A DNA stretch of 64,000 nt from the NCBI RefSeq assembly GCF_029227915.1, contig NC_079879.1, forward strand, positions 8,246,001-8,310,000, in the 5' to 3' direction. Each line of letters starts with the position of its first letter. The stretch's first letter is position 1. The position numbers and the translations under genes were made by a program. The notes under the pieces were generated by a model. That model was not told the DNA's origin. It made no database searches and was given only the letters and a program-made list of their open reading frames with translations. This DNA is from Hydractinia symbiolongicarpus (taxonomy: Eukaryota; Cnidaria; Hydrozoa; Anthoathecata; Hydractiniidae). Below, piece by piece: positions 50,603-61,528 of this stretch.

Positions 50603-50644
50603 CACGGCTGTTTCAGAGCGGAAACTAAGACTGCGCATGCGTCA
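50603..50644. repeat. Left terminal inverted repeat of the RAG1-like transposon
   Basis: Starts CACGGCTGTTTCAG, continues AGCGGAAACTAAGACTGCGC, and ends ATGCGTCA. It pairs with 56507-56555. Confidence 0.85.
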
Positions 50645-51430
50645 ATAATTACGGCCACGTTGAGGCGCAAGATGGCGGGCGCAAATAAAAACAATCATGA
50701 TAAATAAGTAACTAACTTTTTGAAATCGCTTTTGCATGATAGAATCTATTTCAGTGGATTTAATTTAGTTTTTTAAAGCATTTCAACACGCTGGAAGCTA
50801 AATCTTTCTTTTACCTTTGCGACAAGCATGCTGTTGGAGTAATACTGTGGCAGTTTTGAAGGCATACTTTTTTTTGTTAAAATTAACATGGCAACTTGTT
50901 CCAACTAATTTTTGGTTTTGTGGACGTTGCGAAGTTATGTGGCTGGTGTATTATATATTTTTGGAAAGCTGAAAGGCTCATCTACAAGGTAAGAAAAACG
51001 AAAAAACTGTATCAGTACTTCTGAAAGAATGCTAGAGCGCTGAATTCTGGCAATAAAAGTTAGTGTAAAACCTGAAAATTTTAACTCCCTCTTTGACATA
51101 ATCTACTGTATGATTTATTGTAGGCATTAAAACTGTTGTAGTTTACTAAGCTAATATTTCACAGAATAACAACACTAAACAACATTCTATATAAACAATT
51201 CTGTAACTCTAAATAAGGTTTCTGCGTCTCATACACTACTAACGTAAGCTCGACAAAAAGTCAAATAAAAATGAACTATGCATGTAGTAAGCTAATTAAC
51301 TGTTCAATTCTTTTTCTTTCTAGACCAGCTGATCCACCTTTGAAATAATGCAAAGACTAAAGGAGCTTGCAAAGTAATGCTAATATGCAGTTAAAGATAT
51401 AACTAGCTATCTAAGCTGTAAGTCTAAAAG

Positions 51431-54400
51431 TTATTCTTCACGTGCAATTTTTCTTTTTTTAATTTTTGGTTTTAATTGGCTCGATTCAGGATTTACATTA
51501 ACAAAATGTTGCTTTAATGTATTTCGTAACCGCTCGACTGGGTTTTTGATGCAGCTGTACCTGCTCGACATCCTGTTGATTTCATGATGCAAGCTTTCTC
51601 CACCTTAAAAATGTTATAATTTGACATTTAAGCTAGCTAGCTACACATTTTCTGAAAAATAACACATTTTGGTAAAAAACACAAATTTTGGTGTTACCAG
51701 GTTACAAATTTAAGTGGCTGTTTACCTTGTTCGCCATAAAACCCAAATCCAACATTCCATTTTGCTATGAACTCAGTGACATGATCTTCAAGCATATGCA
51801 GTTTTGGTGAAATATTAACTTTTGGCCAGTTAGTTCGCAGATGCATCATGAATTTATTAATTGAAATTTCTAGAATTATGTACTATATGTATATTATTCT
51901 TTCTTTTTGTTTTGTTTTTGGCACATGAAATTTTAAAAAAAACTTATTTATTATTAAAAAAAGGAACAAGTTTCTCACCTAAAGCCAGTATTTCCTCACA
52001 TGACAGATATTTTGCCGAATTGTAAATGTTATGAACTTCTGCAAAGTAAGTAAATAACATGTCGTACTTATCCATTTCTAAATTCACACTGTGAATAAGC
52101 TGGTCATCATGCTTTTGTGCTGCAACAATCTCTTTAATGCTGGATGTTAAATTTTGGATGTTTTCTTTCTATAAGAGCAAGATTGTTTTTTTAATTTTCT
52201 TTAAATATGTTATTTTTAAATTGCTACATTATTGTTAGTATTAACAAACCTTTAGCAATTTATGTACATGGTTGCCGATAAAACTTTGGCCATGGTAGGC
52301 CTGACGTTCAACACCCATTTTTTGCAGCGTTTTATCTATTGAAGAAGCACAAGGACCAACACCTAAAATAAGATGAACAAACTATTAAACATAGCTTTAG
52401 ATTGGAGAGAATATAAGGCTTGCATCATAAGATCAGAATGAAAATTATAATTTTGGAAAGTTTTTTTTCGGGAATTAAATTTCTTGGAATTTCCAGACAA
52501 AAAAACATTTGCGAATATCACAAAAAATTACTTAGGTAATAAAAATGATCATACCCACTAAAATTCTTTTGTTGTTTCCCAAGGTTGAGATTTCTAATTC
52601 TAATTCTGTGATTTTCTTCTCAGTTTTTATTATACTTTTCTCGTACGTCAGTATATTTCGTTGTAAGCCACCAGATACTACAAGCCAGTTTAACTGATCT
52701 TGCTGGTTTGCTAATTTGGCTTTTTCATCTTCCAGCTTTTGCTGCAAGTCATTTGTTTCTTTAAGGACTTCGATGTAGTCACCATAATCTGAATCCAGTT
52801 CATTGTCTTCTGTTGCCAACAGCAGAGCTATTTTTACATCATAGTCTTGGCAAGAAGACTCAAACATTTTAAACATCTTTTGATATACACCCAAGGAAAT
52901 ATGAAGACCAGGAATACAGACCTAAAATTAGGTGTTTATATAGATTTTATTTTGGGATTATTAAATCAACTTGCAGTGGAAAAGCATAAAAATATGATGT
53001 ATACTTGATCAATAGGTATGTCAAAAAATATGTTGTCAATGACATTATAAAATTCTTTCGCATTTTTAGGGCTCCCACCACTTTCACGGAAATCTGCTAA
53101 ATTTTCTTCAAGTGTCGCCAGTGACCTTTTCTTAAATTTCTTGCGAGTAAACACTGGGATGTTCATTAGTTTTGAGGTAATGTTGCAAAACAAACAGCTG
53201 TGACGCCCTAAACACAAATGTTAAAGTATACATATTTTATTAGAAACTTTTAAAAATAAACCATTTTTAACTATGCATTTCCCATATCTGCGTAGTAAAA
53301 ACCCATTGTTAAACTACAGGAACTTTATGAAGTTGCAAAAAAAGTTCTGTAAAAATTAATTAATTTTGATTATCAACTAGCAACTTGCCCCAGATCTTAA
53401 GTAATTAATATTTACCATTTGCACCAGTTATACCATACATTGCACACAGAAATTCGTAGTCGCCATACATAAATACACGGAATATCGACTCTTTATATTT
53501 GACTTGTTGCAGCATTTTTATTTGTGGTCAAAAATTAATTAATTTTGATTATCAACTAGCAACTTGCCCCAGATCTTAAGTAATTAATATTTACCATTTG
53601 CACCAGTTATACCATACATTGCACACAGAAATTCGTAGTCGCCATACATAAATACACGGAATATCGACTCTTTATATTTGACTTGTTGCAGCATTTTTAT
53701 TTGTGGTCGAAACCGTTCAAGGCAGACTCTTAAGTTTGTTCTTGTGTCTTTCCCTAATTTAAAAAAAAAATATAAAAAATGTTTTGATTTCTACTTTAGA
53801 TCACTTAGATCATTTCTACTTTAGATCACAATTAGACATCACATGCATAGAATTTTGGAAATTCCAGTTTTAATTTTTTTTTTTTCATATTTGTAATATA
53901 TTGCATTAATGTTTGTTACCTTCAAAAATGCTAAACATTATTGTGTTTTCCTTCTTGTTTGGGTTTAGAACATTGCCTATTTGATATGCCATTTTAAAAC
54001 TATTTCCTCCATGGTCTCCACCAATTTTAACATGGATCTCATTGTCAGGAATGAAACTATGTTTTACAAGTAAATTGTGACATTCTAGCTTTTTGAGTTG
54101 ATACAGAATGTGGCCAACTACATTATACAGATACCCCCAGGGCCTAGGTATAACGGATACCCTGTTTCCAACTGATAATTTGGTGAGAGGAGCCAGCTCA
54201 ACTCTCAGTCCTTGGCCTACCCATTCAGCAGCGACACTTCTTGCTTTTTTTTCTGATTCAATTTTTATGTTGAATGTTTTCAACCAACGTGATATTTCAC
54301 GTAGTTGATTCCATGGCATGTTTAAATTTGATTTCATTGCTGTGATGTGATTGGCTGGAATAATGACTTCTGTACCCAAATTTTTAATGATAGTATTTCT

Positions 54401-56075
54401 GTCACTTTCTTCCATAGACTTTAGCAGTGCTGTGGTCTGTTTTGTGACAGATTGGGTTTCTTCACCAGACATCAGATGGATTAACTCCTTGGCTGTATTT
54501 GCTCTTTTCCGCACATTCCTTTCACATGTTTCATCAGAAGACTTGCGAGGAATTCTAATGGGTGTTATTGTCAATGGCTAAAATATGGAACATATGTTAT
54601 TAATTTGTTTTATGTAAAATGTAATATTACTATTAAAATTATCATATTGTTACAGACAATTATGTGTACATTATTTTTAATATAACATAGCATAGTTTTG
54701 TATTTTTGTATAAAGTAGTTATACACATTTTTTATATAAGATCACTTAACGATGTAGACGCCTTAGCATTTAGGGTGGGCACATCAAAATTTTAGTAAAT
54801 CTCCTAATATATAGAATGGTTTTTATTGACCCCCAAAACTTCCTATATTCTGTGACCCCTCTAGCCACTTACTTATATTTATTATTATTTTTAATTATTT
54901 ACTCTGAACATTTTAAAATTTGTCTTGTTCTTATTATGGCTTGTTTTTTGTATAAAAAATGTGTATAAGAAACATTTCACTGGAATTGTAAAAAAATGAT
55001 AACCTAGGTATGCACATATATAGACATATACAAAAGCAACTTATTTTCAGTTTTGATTTCAGCCTTAAAATTGCTAAGATCAAAATTTTTTGCTTTATCA
55101 GCCGTTTGAAAATCAGTTGCTTGTTAAAAAAAGTCAATGTCAAATCACTTTTACTGAGTCCACTCCATACATAAGTAATCTTACTTGTGAACTTCCACTG
55201 GGCAATTGGACAGTTTTATTCGGCAAGTTTGACTGCTGCATTTTTATTCCAACCACATGAGCAATGCATTCTTCTACCTTTTTCGGTACAGGCTTGGAAG
55301 GGCTCAACTGCATCATCTCTAGTGTTGTAAATGACAATGCTGGAGAGCATGTGTGCGATTGTGCAGACAGCAGTTTAAATGAACAACCACATGTTCCCTT
55401 GACAACTCGTGTGTTTAAAATCCTGGAAATGCACAAACCAGGCGAGACATCCCCGGGTGTTGTTGGGATGCTGCAGGTGGGACATCTATTTGAATTTTCC
55501 AACCAATTTGTTAAACACAAGGCACAAAACACGTGGTTACATTGGTTTATCATTAATGGCCTTTTTAAAATATTGCTACACAAAGCACAAATCAGATGTT
55601 CCCAGTTGCCTTCACTGATATTTATGTCTGAGAGAACGTTTCCACTATAGTCAAAAAGTTCAGAGGTTTTTCTGTAAATTTTATTAAGTTCTAGGGGTGT
55701 CCAAGTTTTTTCTGCGGAATCCACAGCTTTGTGTGTTGGGTTACCACCGCCCCTTCTTTTCATAGGTTTGCCACCTCTCTTTTTTTGTGCACTTAATATG
55801 CATGTTTTGCACTCGGTGTCTTTATGTGTATACCATTTAACAGGCACAATAGCGGTAGCTGAGTCACGTTTTAGGACATTACTTATTGTAGCAAAGCACG
55901 AGTGACAGAATTTTTTTGGGTGAATGCCTGCCCGATCAGAATAAAAATCAGCTCTGAAAATACTGTCCAAGTTCTTTATGTGCTCTTGGACAATATGTGA
56001 TCGTCCAGGCAGAGTGTTTCCACATATTCGACACAGCTTGTTCAACCGAGCTAGGTGTAAATCCCCAGTAGCCAT
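51431..56075 (-). CDS. RAG1-like DDE transposase with N-terminal RING/zinc region
   Basis: A 965-aa protein in nine exons: 55185-56075, 53920-54577, 53595-53753, 53005-53207, 52555-52921, 52250-52362, 51979-52168, 51726-51869 and 51431-51603. They total 2898 nt, all in phase. Residues 1-250 resemble the RAG1 N-terminal region. They contain a zinc module (C15, C18, C57, C60, H84, C89, C92) and a C3HC4 RING (C163, C166, C179, H181, C184, C187, C198, C201), followed by a further zinc-like TCGCS...HTC. The C-terminal part reads as an RNase H-like DDE core: D485 (KIGGDHGG), D555 (YGDYEFL), zinc ligands C574/C577 and H885/H890, and E911 (GGESLHH), with E907 as an alternative. D555 to C574 is 19 residues, as D708 to C727 in RAG1, and both have H-x4-H about 20 residues before the glutamate. 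Between D and E lies a long insert with a coiled coil (about 660-755). The start MATGDLHL is preferred over an upstream in-frame ATG at 56132. It presumably cuts and pastes its own element. Confidence 0.87.
53351..53708. repeat. Perfect 179-bp tandem duplication covering most of transposase exon 3
   Basis: Copies 53351-53529 and 53530-53708 read identically. The real exon 3 is 53595-53753. The duplicate supplies an extra 114-nt exon fragment (53416-53529) with its donor site but no acceptor AG at its 5' edge, so it should be skipped. The fragment carries the codon for the second catalytic aspartate. It is either a very recent event or an assembly artefact. Confidence 0.9.
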
Positions 56076-56506
56076 CTTGAACTTTAACAAAAATTTTGAA
56101 AAAAAAGTACCTAATGTTTGATACAATATCAATTCGTAATGTACTGATACACCTACAGTTCTTTTTTTATTCGTATCTCGTAACTATCTTGGAATGATTT
56201 TTATAAAAATTATCTGTGGGATAACTTCGTATCTGAAAATATTTTGCTTTAAGTTGGCATGGTGTCCACAGTCTTCAAAATGGAGGTTGAAAGTTTTTGT
56301 TTTGTTTTAGCTAGGCAACAAGCGAATAGCTTTGTATTTGAATTAATCTTATTGGTATAGGACTATATTTTATTTAAACCACTTAGTTTCCAGTCCTTAA
56401 GTTGGTTTATGTGATTAAAATGCCTATTAAACCTGGTGCTAGCTACCCTAAAATTTGTTTACTTTTAAGCGCAACTCGCCCCAGTCCTTATTTTAAATTT
56501 TTTTTT

Positions 56507-56555
56507 GACATGCGCAGTCTGAGTTTCCGAAATCTCGCTAGCTGAAACAGCCGTG
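56507..56555. repeat. Right terminal inverted repeat of the RAG1-like transposon
   Basis: Ends GCTGAAACAGCCGTG. It is the complement of the left end with an 8-bp extra segment (CTAGCGAG region), and is followed by TTTT. Confidence 0.85.
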
Positions 56556-58750
56556 TTTTGACATTGTCCCTCCTGCCCCCTTCTATAATCTCATCCTAAT
56601 AGCCGTTTTGTTTTTTCTGACATGGGCGAAAGAAAACCCTGGGATAGAAATTGTCTTTATACTTAGTCAGGTTTTTCCTTTTGAGTATTTTTCACTTGCA
56701 AAGCTAAGGGGCCTTTTTTGTATTGATTTACATCAACCTCGACCCCTCCTTTGTCTCGCTGGCGTGCGCAGAAAACGAAACCCTTATCTTTTTTGCATGC
56801 GGACATAGGGAACCTGCTGCCGCTCCGCAACCTTTCATACATTAAACCACCTCCATCAGTTTATTATTAATAATTTTTGTTCTAGATGGATGAGGTAAAT
56901 CCGGGAAATTTAATGACTTTAACTTTTTTTCTGTGGATTTTATTATTACGTCATATTTCTCAGTTAACCACAATTTTACTAAAACCATTCGAGGGACTTC
57001 GAGGTCACATTAAACCCATGCGCGAGTTATGCAACTGTCTGTGATTTTTGTTAGTATTGTCATGTAAATCCAATCTCGATCCCAGGGCTATTTTTCTCTT
57101 TTTGATATAAGGGACGGTTAGAAAGAAAAAGATTTCGTCTCACTGTGCCTTTATAAAAAAAGAGACAAAGAGTCGGGGGTGAAGTTGAACTCATATATAA
57201 AAAAATTCAGTTTATTTTGTTTCTCACAGTTCATTTTTATTCAAATGATATTTTCGAATGCGACACTTTTTAATAAACAGCAACCCCGCTCCTCATGAGA
57301 AAGCAAGAAAAAAATTGAGATAACTGAGATTTAGGGGTTTTGACTTATCAAGTGAAAAAAGTGACAATGATCGAACTTTACACAAAATTGATTTTTCCCG
57401 TTGTGTAATAGAAAATAGAAAAAAAAAATACGCGCTTAAAAATGCCAAACAGGCTTCGCTTCGTTCCGCAAAAATAAAAATAAATGCATGGGTTTATAAG
57501 AACCAGTTTGATCATACACAGTTCTGTAAATTTAACGAGTTAACGAGTGCCCGTGCTTTGTGTGTGCTGTTCCCCGTACCTTAAGAAGTCTTTAAATTTT
57601 TTCCCGACTTTTTTATAACCGACCAAACTTTTTTGCCGACAACCTTTTTGTTGTTGTTTTTTTCCTTGTTGCTAATTTACTTCAGTTTTATGCAATTATT
57701 CATTATTTGTGACTAAATTCAAAAATTTAGTCGGCAAAAAGTGACTAAATTTTGTGCAAGTGACTAATTTTTTAGCCGAATTTTTTTTACCGATAAGGTA
57801 TCCCAATAACTTCTTAAAATGATGTTTAATAAAATAAGAACAATATCTTTTATCGCCCCCTTTACCCAATCCGTTACACAGATTTTATTAAATTCCGCCA
57901 ATCTTATTTTATCTTCAAGCAAAACCGTGATTTGTCCTGTCACGGAAACTTAGCTTAAAACAAACAAAAACAAGAAGCCCTACGGCTTAAAGGTTTTAGT
58001 CTTTAGCCTGAAAGATTCTGAAATTTGAAGTAGACCTTGAAAACTGATCATTGAAATCCAATCAAATCTTAATTATTACGGAATGTTCTGACCACACAAA
58101 GAATACACGCAGATCCGTAAGGATCACATTATTTACAATCTGTATTCAGATTCGTCATAAAATTGTCAGAGATTAAAATAAAGCATCTTTATTGGCTTTC
58201 GAGAAAATGGTCTTTGCTAACAACTCCAAGCTAACAGTTCGTTCACATTAAGATTTCTTGAGCAATAAGTTAGGGAAATGTGGACACAACTTCCAATTAT
58301 TTTATTTTATATATAACTATTGAGAAGCAATTATATATAAAAAAACATTATTATAAAAAAAAGTGTAAAAAAAAGTTTAAAAAATTCGCATATAAAATCC
58401 TTTCCAGATTTGGTCTGGTTTAGTTATAACAACATAACTACTCGATTTTCATCTTCGCTTAATGAATGCAATACCAGCGCAAAGATACTTATCAACAGAT
58501 GGATTGCTCGTTATTTGTTTCCTAAAGTTACAACATACCCAACATTAGAGTTTCATCACATTGTTGAAAATTTTATTTAGTCACTATCAACTGCAACAAT
58601 ATTGGAATACAGTTAAGATAAGTCTGCACCCACATTTTATATGCATATCACATTTTGATACCGTTGTAGTGTTCTTCGTTGCAATAACAATTTTAAAATT
58701 ATGACACAGAGAAAATGCTTCTGCATTATGTTAGCAATTCAATGTTTACC
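56556..58750. other. Intergenic region right of the RAG1-like transposon
   Basis: About 2.2 kb without a recognisable gene. A CCTCG-family inverted repeat lies near 57063-57190 (AATCTCGATCCCAGGG ... GGGGGTGAAGTTGAAC). The rest is AT-rich. Confidence 0.5.
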
Positions 58751-59526
58751 TCACCAGTCAGTATAAGTGTGGTCTCCAAGCGCAACTTTGGCATCAGGAC
58801 TTTGCAGTACAGGTGTAGTCGGTGCCATGGATGGAACAGTTTTATTGGAAATAAGATAAAAATGTTTAATTACATTTAAAGAAGATTGACATTTTGGAAC
58901 ACTTTGTTTTAATTTGTTAATTCCTGTGGATATAATAGTTGGATTAGTGGATGTTGCTTTTGCAGTGAATTCGAAAGGGGTTTTGGTTTTTTGTAACTTT
59001 ACCATTAATTCTTTCGTTTCAGCTTCGCACTGCTTCGCTTGCAATTTTTGAACAGTTTCGTTGACCAATGTCGAAAAGCTAAGAGAAAAGATGGGCAACA
59101 AAAGCTTACTCTTTCAAATATTTCGAAGCAACTCTTTGAAAGACAAGCACACAAAGAAAAATAATGGGAAAGAAAAGCGCTATCTTGTTTTAGAAATAGA
59201 TGGAAAATAACTGGATAAAAAAGTAATTCACATAGGTGTTAAATAGAATCTGGAATCAGAGAATAATATTATTAAAACATTATAAAGAAAAACAATGACT
59301 CACTGCTCATTCTTTGAGAGGTTGTACTTCCTTAAAATACAGTTCACATCATACAAAAACAAATCCAAACGACCAATTTCTAAATATTTTTTTTGAAGTT
59401 CTTGAAAATCCACAAGGAATGTGCTCTTGTTGTTATTGACAGCGCTGTTCGTTAAAAGTTTCTCTCTTTCATCTTTTACCAATTTCTCAGCACAGTAAAG
59501 CTCTATGGTGTAATTGTGTATTGTTA
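58751..59526 (-). CDS. Unidentified protein, two 3' exons, probable coiled coil
   Basis: Two joined exons, 59304-59526 and 58751-59078, give about 183 residues ending in a stop (GDHTYTDW). The junction is in phase: CA plus C makes His. The sequence is rich in Lys, Glu and Leu with heptad-like stretches, such as FQELQKKYLEIGRLDLFLYD and VNETVQKLQAKQCEAE. It then turns into a Ser/Thr/Pro-rich tail. The 5' exon starts at an AG acceptor (59527-59528 region) and has no ATG upstream in frame before a stop, so at least one earlier exon is missing from this model. I do not recognise the family. It could be a small structural or complex-subunit protein. Splice sites and codon structure support a real gene rather than random frames. 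Confidence 0.5.
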
Positions 59527-60012
59527 CTCATCAGGATCATTATCCAATGTATTAAAAAAATAACTTTTAGTTGAGAAAATCAACATGAGGCAAGAAAACC
59601 TATAACATCTACAAACTTTTTAGAAAGGCTTATACAAGACATCATGTACGATGTTATCACACATAGATTAAATCTGAGAAGCACCCCTGTCCAAACAGCT
59701 TTTTTCCATCTACTTAAGGTTACTGTAAAGGAAAAAACTCACTTAATGAGTAGTCTCAGAAAAACCCTTATAATTTATCAATACTTTTATTTTTTTTAAA
59801 TTTTTTTGTTTGTTTCTGAATGCTTGATGAAAGACTTTTTTGATGGTGTTAATTTCGTGAGATGTTATTTTTCCAAAAAGAAAATATAATGAAATAAACG
59901 CACACAATTTTTTTTCCATGTACGTTTTAAAATGGCTTCTTTTTCCGAACGCGTGGTCTCAGACATATTCAGCATAAATTAAATTCAAAAAGGTTCCCAT
60001 TTTTTTTTCTAA
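59527..60012. other. Region upstream of the coiled-coil gene exons
   Basis: AT-rich, with no identifiable exon. The missing 5' exon of the coiled-coil gene may lie here or beyond the neighbouring element. Confidence 0.4.
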
Positions 60013-60672
60013 TAAGCTTGGTTCTCACTATGGGCTAACGATAAGCTAACCATAGTGCGCATGACGCACTAAGACCTTAGCCCATAGTGTGAACGTAAAA
60101 GTACCTGCTTAGCTCACAGCTGAACTCATCGTTAGCTCATCGTTAGCCGATTTTTTGAAATCAAAATTTTTTGATATTTTTTTTTCGGCTACAGTGAGAT
60201 AAGCTCACATTCAGCAATCATCAAAGGAAGCCGACATAAATCGTGCCCAAAGCAATTTTTTTTTAAAAAAAAATAGTATCTTTCGTTGTGAAAGGTCATT
60301 TGAAAACTAAAATGGCTATTAAAATTAAAAAAATTACGTTTGAAGAAGATGAAGAAGAGTTGACGTTTACGGTGAAAGACTTTCCCTGCCTTTCTGACCC
60401 AAAGTCGTTTCCTTTTCCGTAATTTTGTTAATTCCTTTCTTTCCAGGCTACGTTGTCTTCCTCAAAGTGGTAACAACAAAAAAAATTTCTTTCTATCTTT
60501 CTTTTTTATTCTTTCTCGCTTTAGATTCGGCTACAAAAGAGCTAACGATGCACCGTAGTGTGAATGTGAAACGAATACATCAGGTACCCGCAGCTCAAAA
60601 ATTGAAATCGACTAACACATTATGCGCATTATGGTTAGCTCATCGTTAGCCCATAGTGAGAACCAAGCTTAA
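60013..60672. mobile_element. MITE with about 50-bp inverted ends (660 bp)
   Basis: Left end TAAGCTTGGTTCTCACTATG, continuing GGCTAACGAT and AGCTAACCATAGTGCGCAT. The right end is the complement with few changes. The words GTTAGC, CGTTAG and CATAGTG are repeated internally. A short frame at 60312-60422 (37 aa, beginning MAIKIKKITFEEDEEE) lies inside and may be a captured fragment. No transposase is present. Confidence 0.75.
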
Positions 60673-61336
60673 CAAGGTTAAAATTCCAATGCTACACTTT
60701 TGCACAGGTACCAAAAGAAATGTTTAAGCATTTTTTTTTTGAAACAAGAAATTTGGTCGATACATTGCCTGTTTGTGTTGGTAACTCCCATCTGTTTCGT
60801 TGAAAACTAGCGAAACAATTTTTTTTGAAACAGTTACATGTCTGCCTGCAAATTCTTGCTTTTTTACTTCGAAATTTGAATAATTATCGAGCTATCGCCG
60901 AATGATTCATCAAAAGAGGTAAATTTTTGAATTTATGCAGGATTTTAGAAAAGATGCTAATTATAACTTGAGAATAAATAATTTTTTTGAAAAGATGTAG
61001 TAAGATATTGTAGAGCTGAATAAGAGCAATACAACGATGTATTTTAAATGAAAAAAATCGAAGGAGGGGAGTTACTAAAGCTTTAACAAGGGAGGGCGTT
61101 TTTTTGTTTGGAATTTTTTTTCTCCACTCCAGTTTTTTTTCACGAATTTATTTTCTTATATAGTTGTAGGTATATTATCAATGTTTCATACTATAAAGAA
61201 ATGTTTTTTAAAAAGGGACATGTTAAGGAGATATTTTTAATATACTGAACATGTGTCAAAAGGGGCTACCATATCCTTAATGTATTTTTATTTTCTATTC
61301 TACCCATCTCATTATTCACAGTTCTTTGTGAGTTTC

Positions 61337-61349
61337 AGCAAAATTTTAT

Positions 61350-61380
<31 letters not shown>

Positions 61381-61392
61381 TAAAATTTTGCT
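61337..61392. repeat. AT-cored perfect hairpin
   Basis: AGCAAAATTTTATTA, then about 26 bases of TA repeat with a small interruption, then TAATAAAATTTTGCT. The arms are fully complementary, so the whole 56 bp can form a cruciform. Confidence 0.75.
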
Positions 61393-61528
61393 TTATGTGG
61401 TTTTATTGTAAAAGTATATGTAAAGTTTTATTTATAAAAACTTCGTGTGTTTTTACTGTAAATTTTGTATGTTCTTTTGTATAATAATGGCATTACAAGT
61501 TAAAAAAAATACAAAAAAAACTACAACA

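Larger units (their letters stand above)
50603..56555 (-). mobile_element. Apparently complete RAG1-like DNA transposon (5.95 kb)
   Basis: The element is bounded by inverted ends that both begin CACGGCTGTTTCAG and share a further block, CGGAAACT-A/C-AGACTGCGCATG, offset by an 8-bp indel. It is flanked on both sides by TTTT (50599-50602 and 56556-56559), consistent with a 4-bp target duplication; a fifth base does not match. It contains one minus-strand gene (51431-56075) for a RAG1-like transposase. That leaves about 430 bp before the start and about 790 bp after the stop. The CAC start is shared with Transib/RAG termini and the recombination-signal heptamer CACAGTG, but the remainder of that heptamer is not matched. 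No RAG2-like frame exists inside. Closest known relatives by architecture are the N-RAG-TP elements first reported from molluscs. Intact ends and an intact frame suggest recent activity. Confidence 0.85.

Noticed and set aside
55264-55650. Plus-strand 128-aa frame inside the RAG1-like gene
   Set aside because: It is the complement of the RING-encoding exon 1 and shows no family motif. No plus-strand RAG2 or Kelch-like gene was found anywhere in the element.
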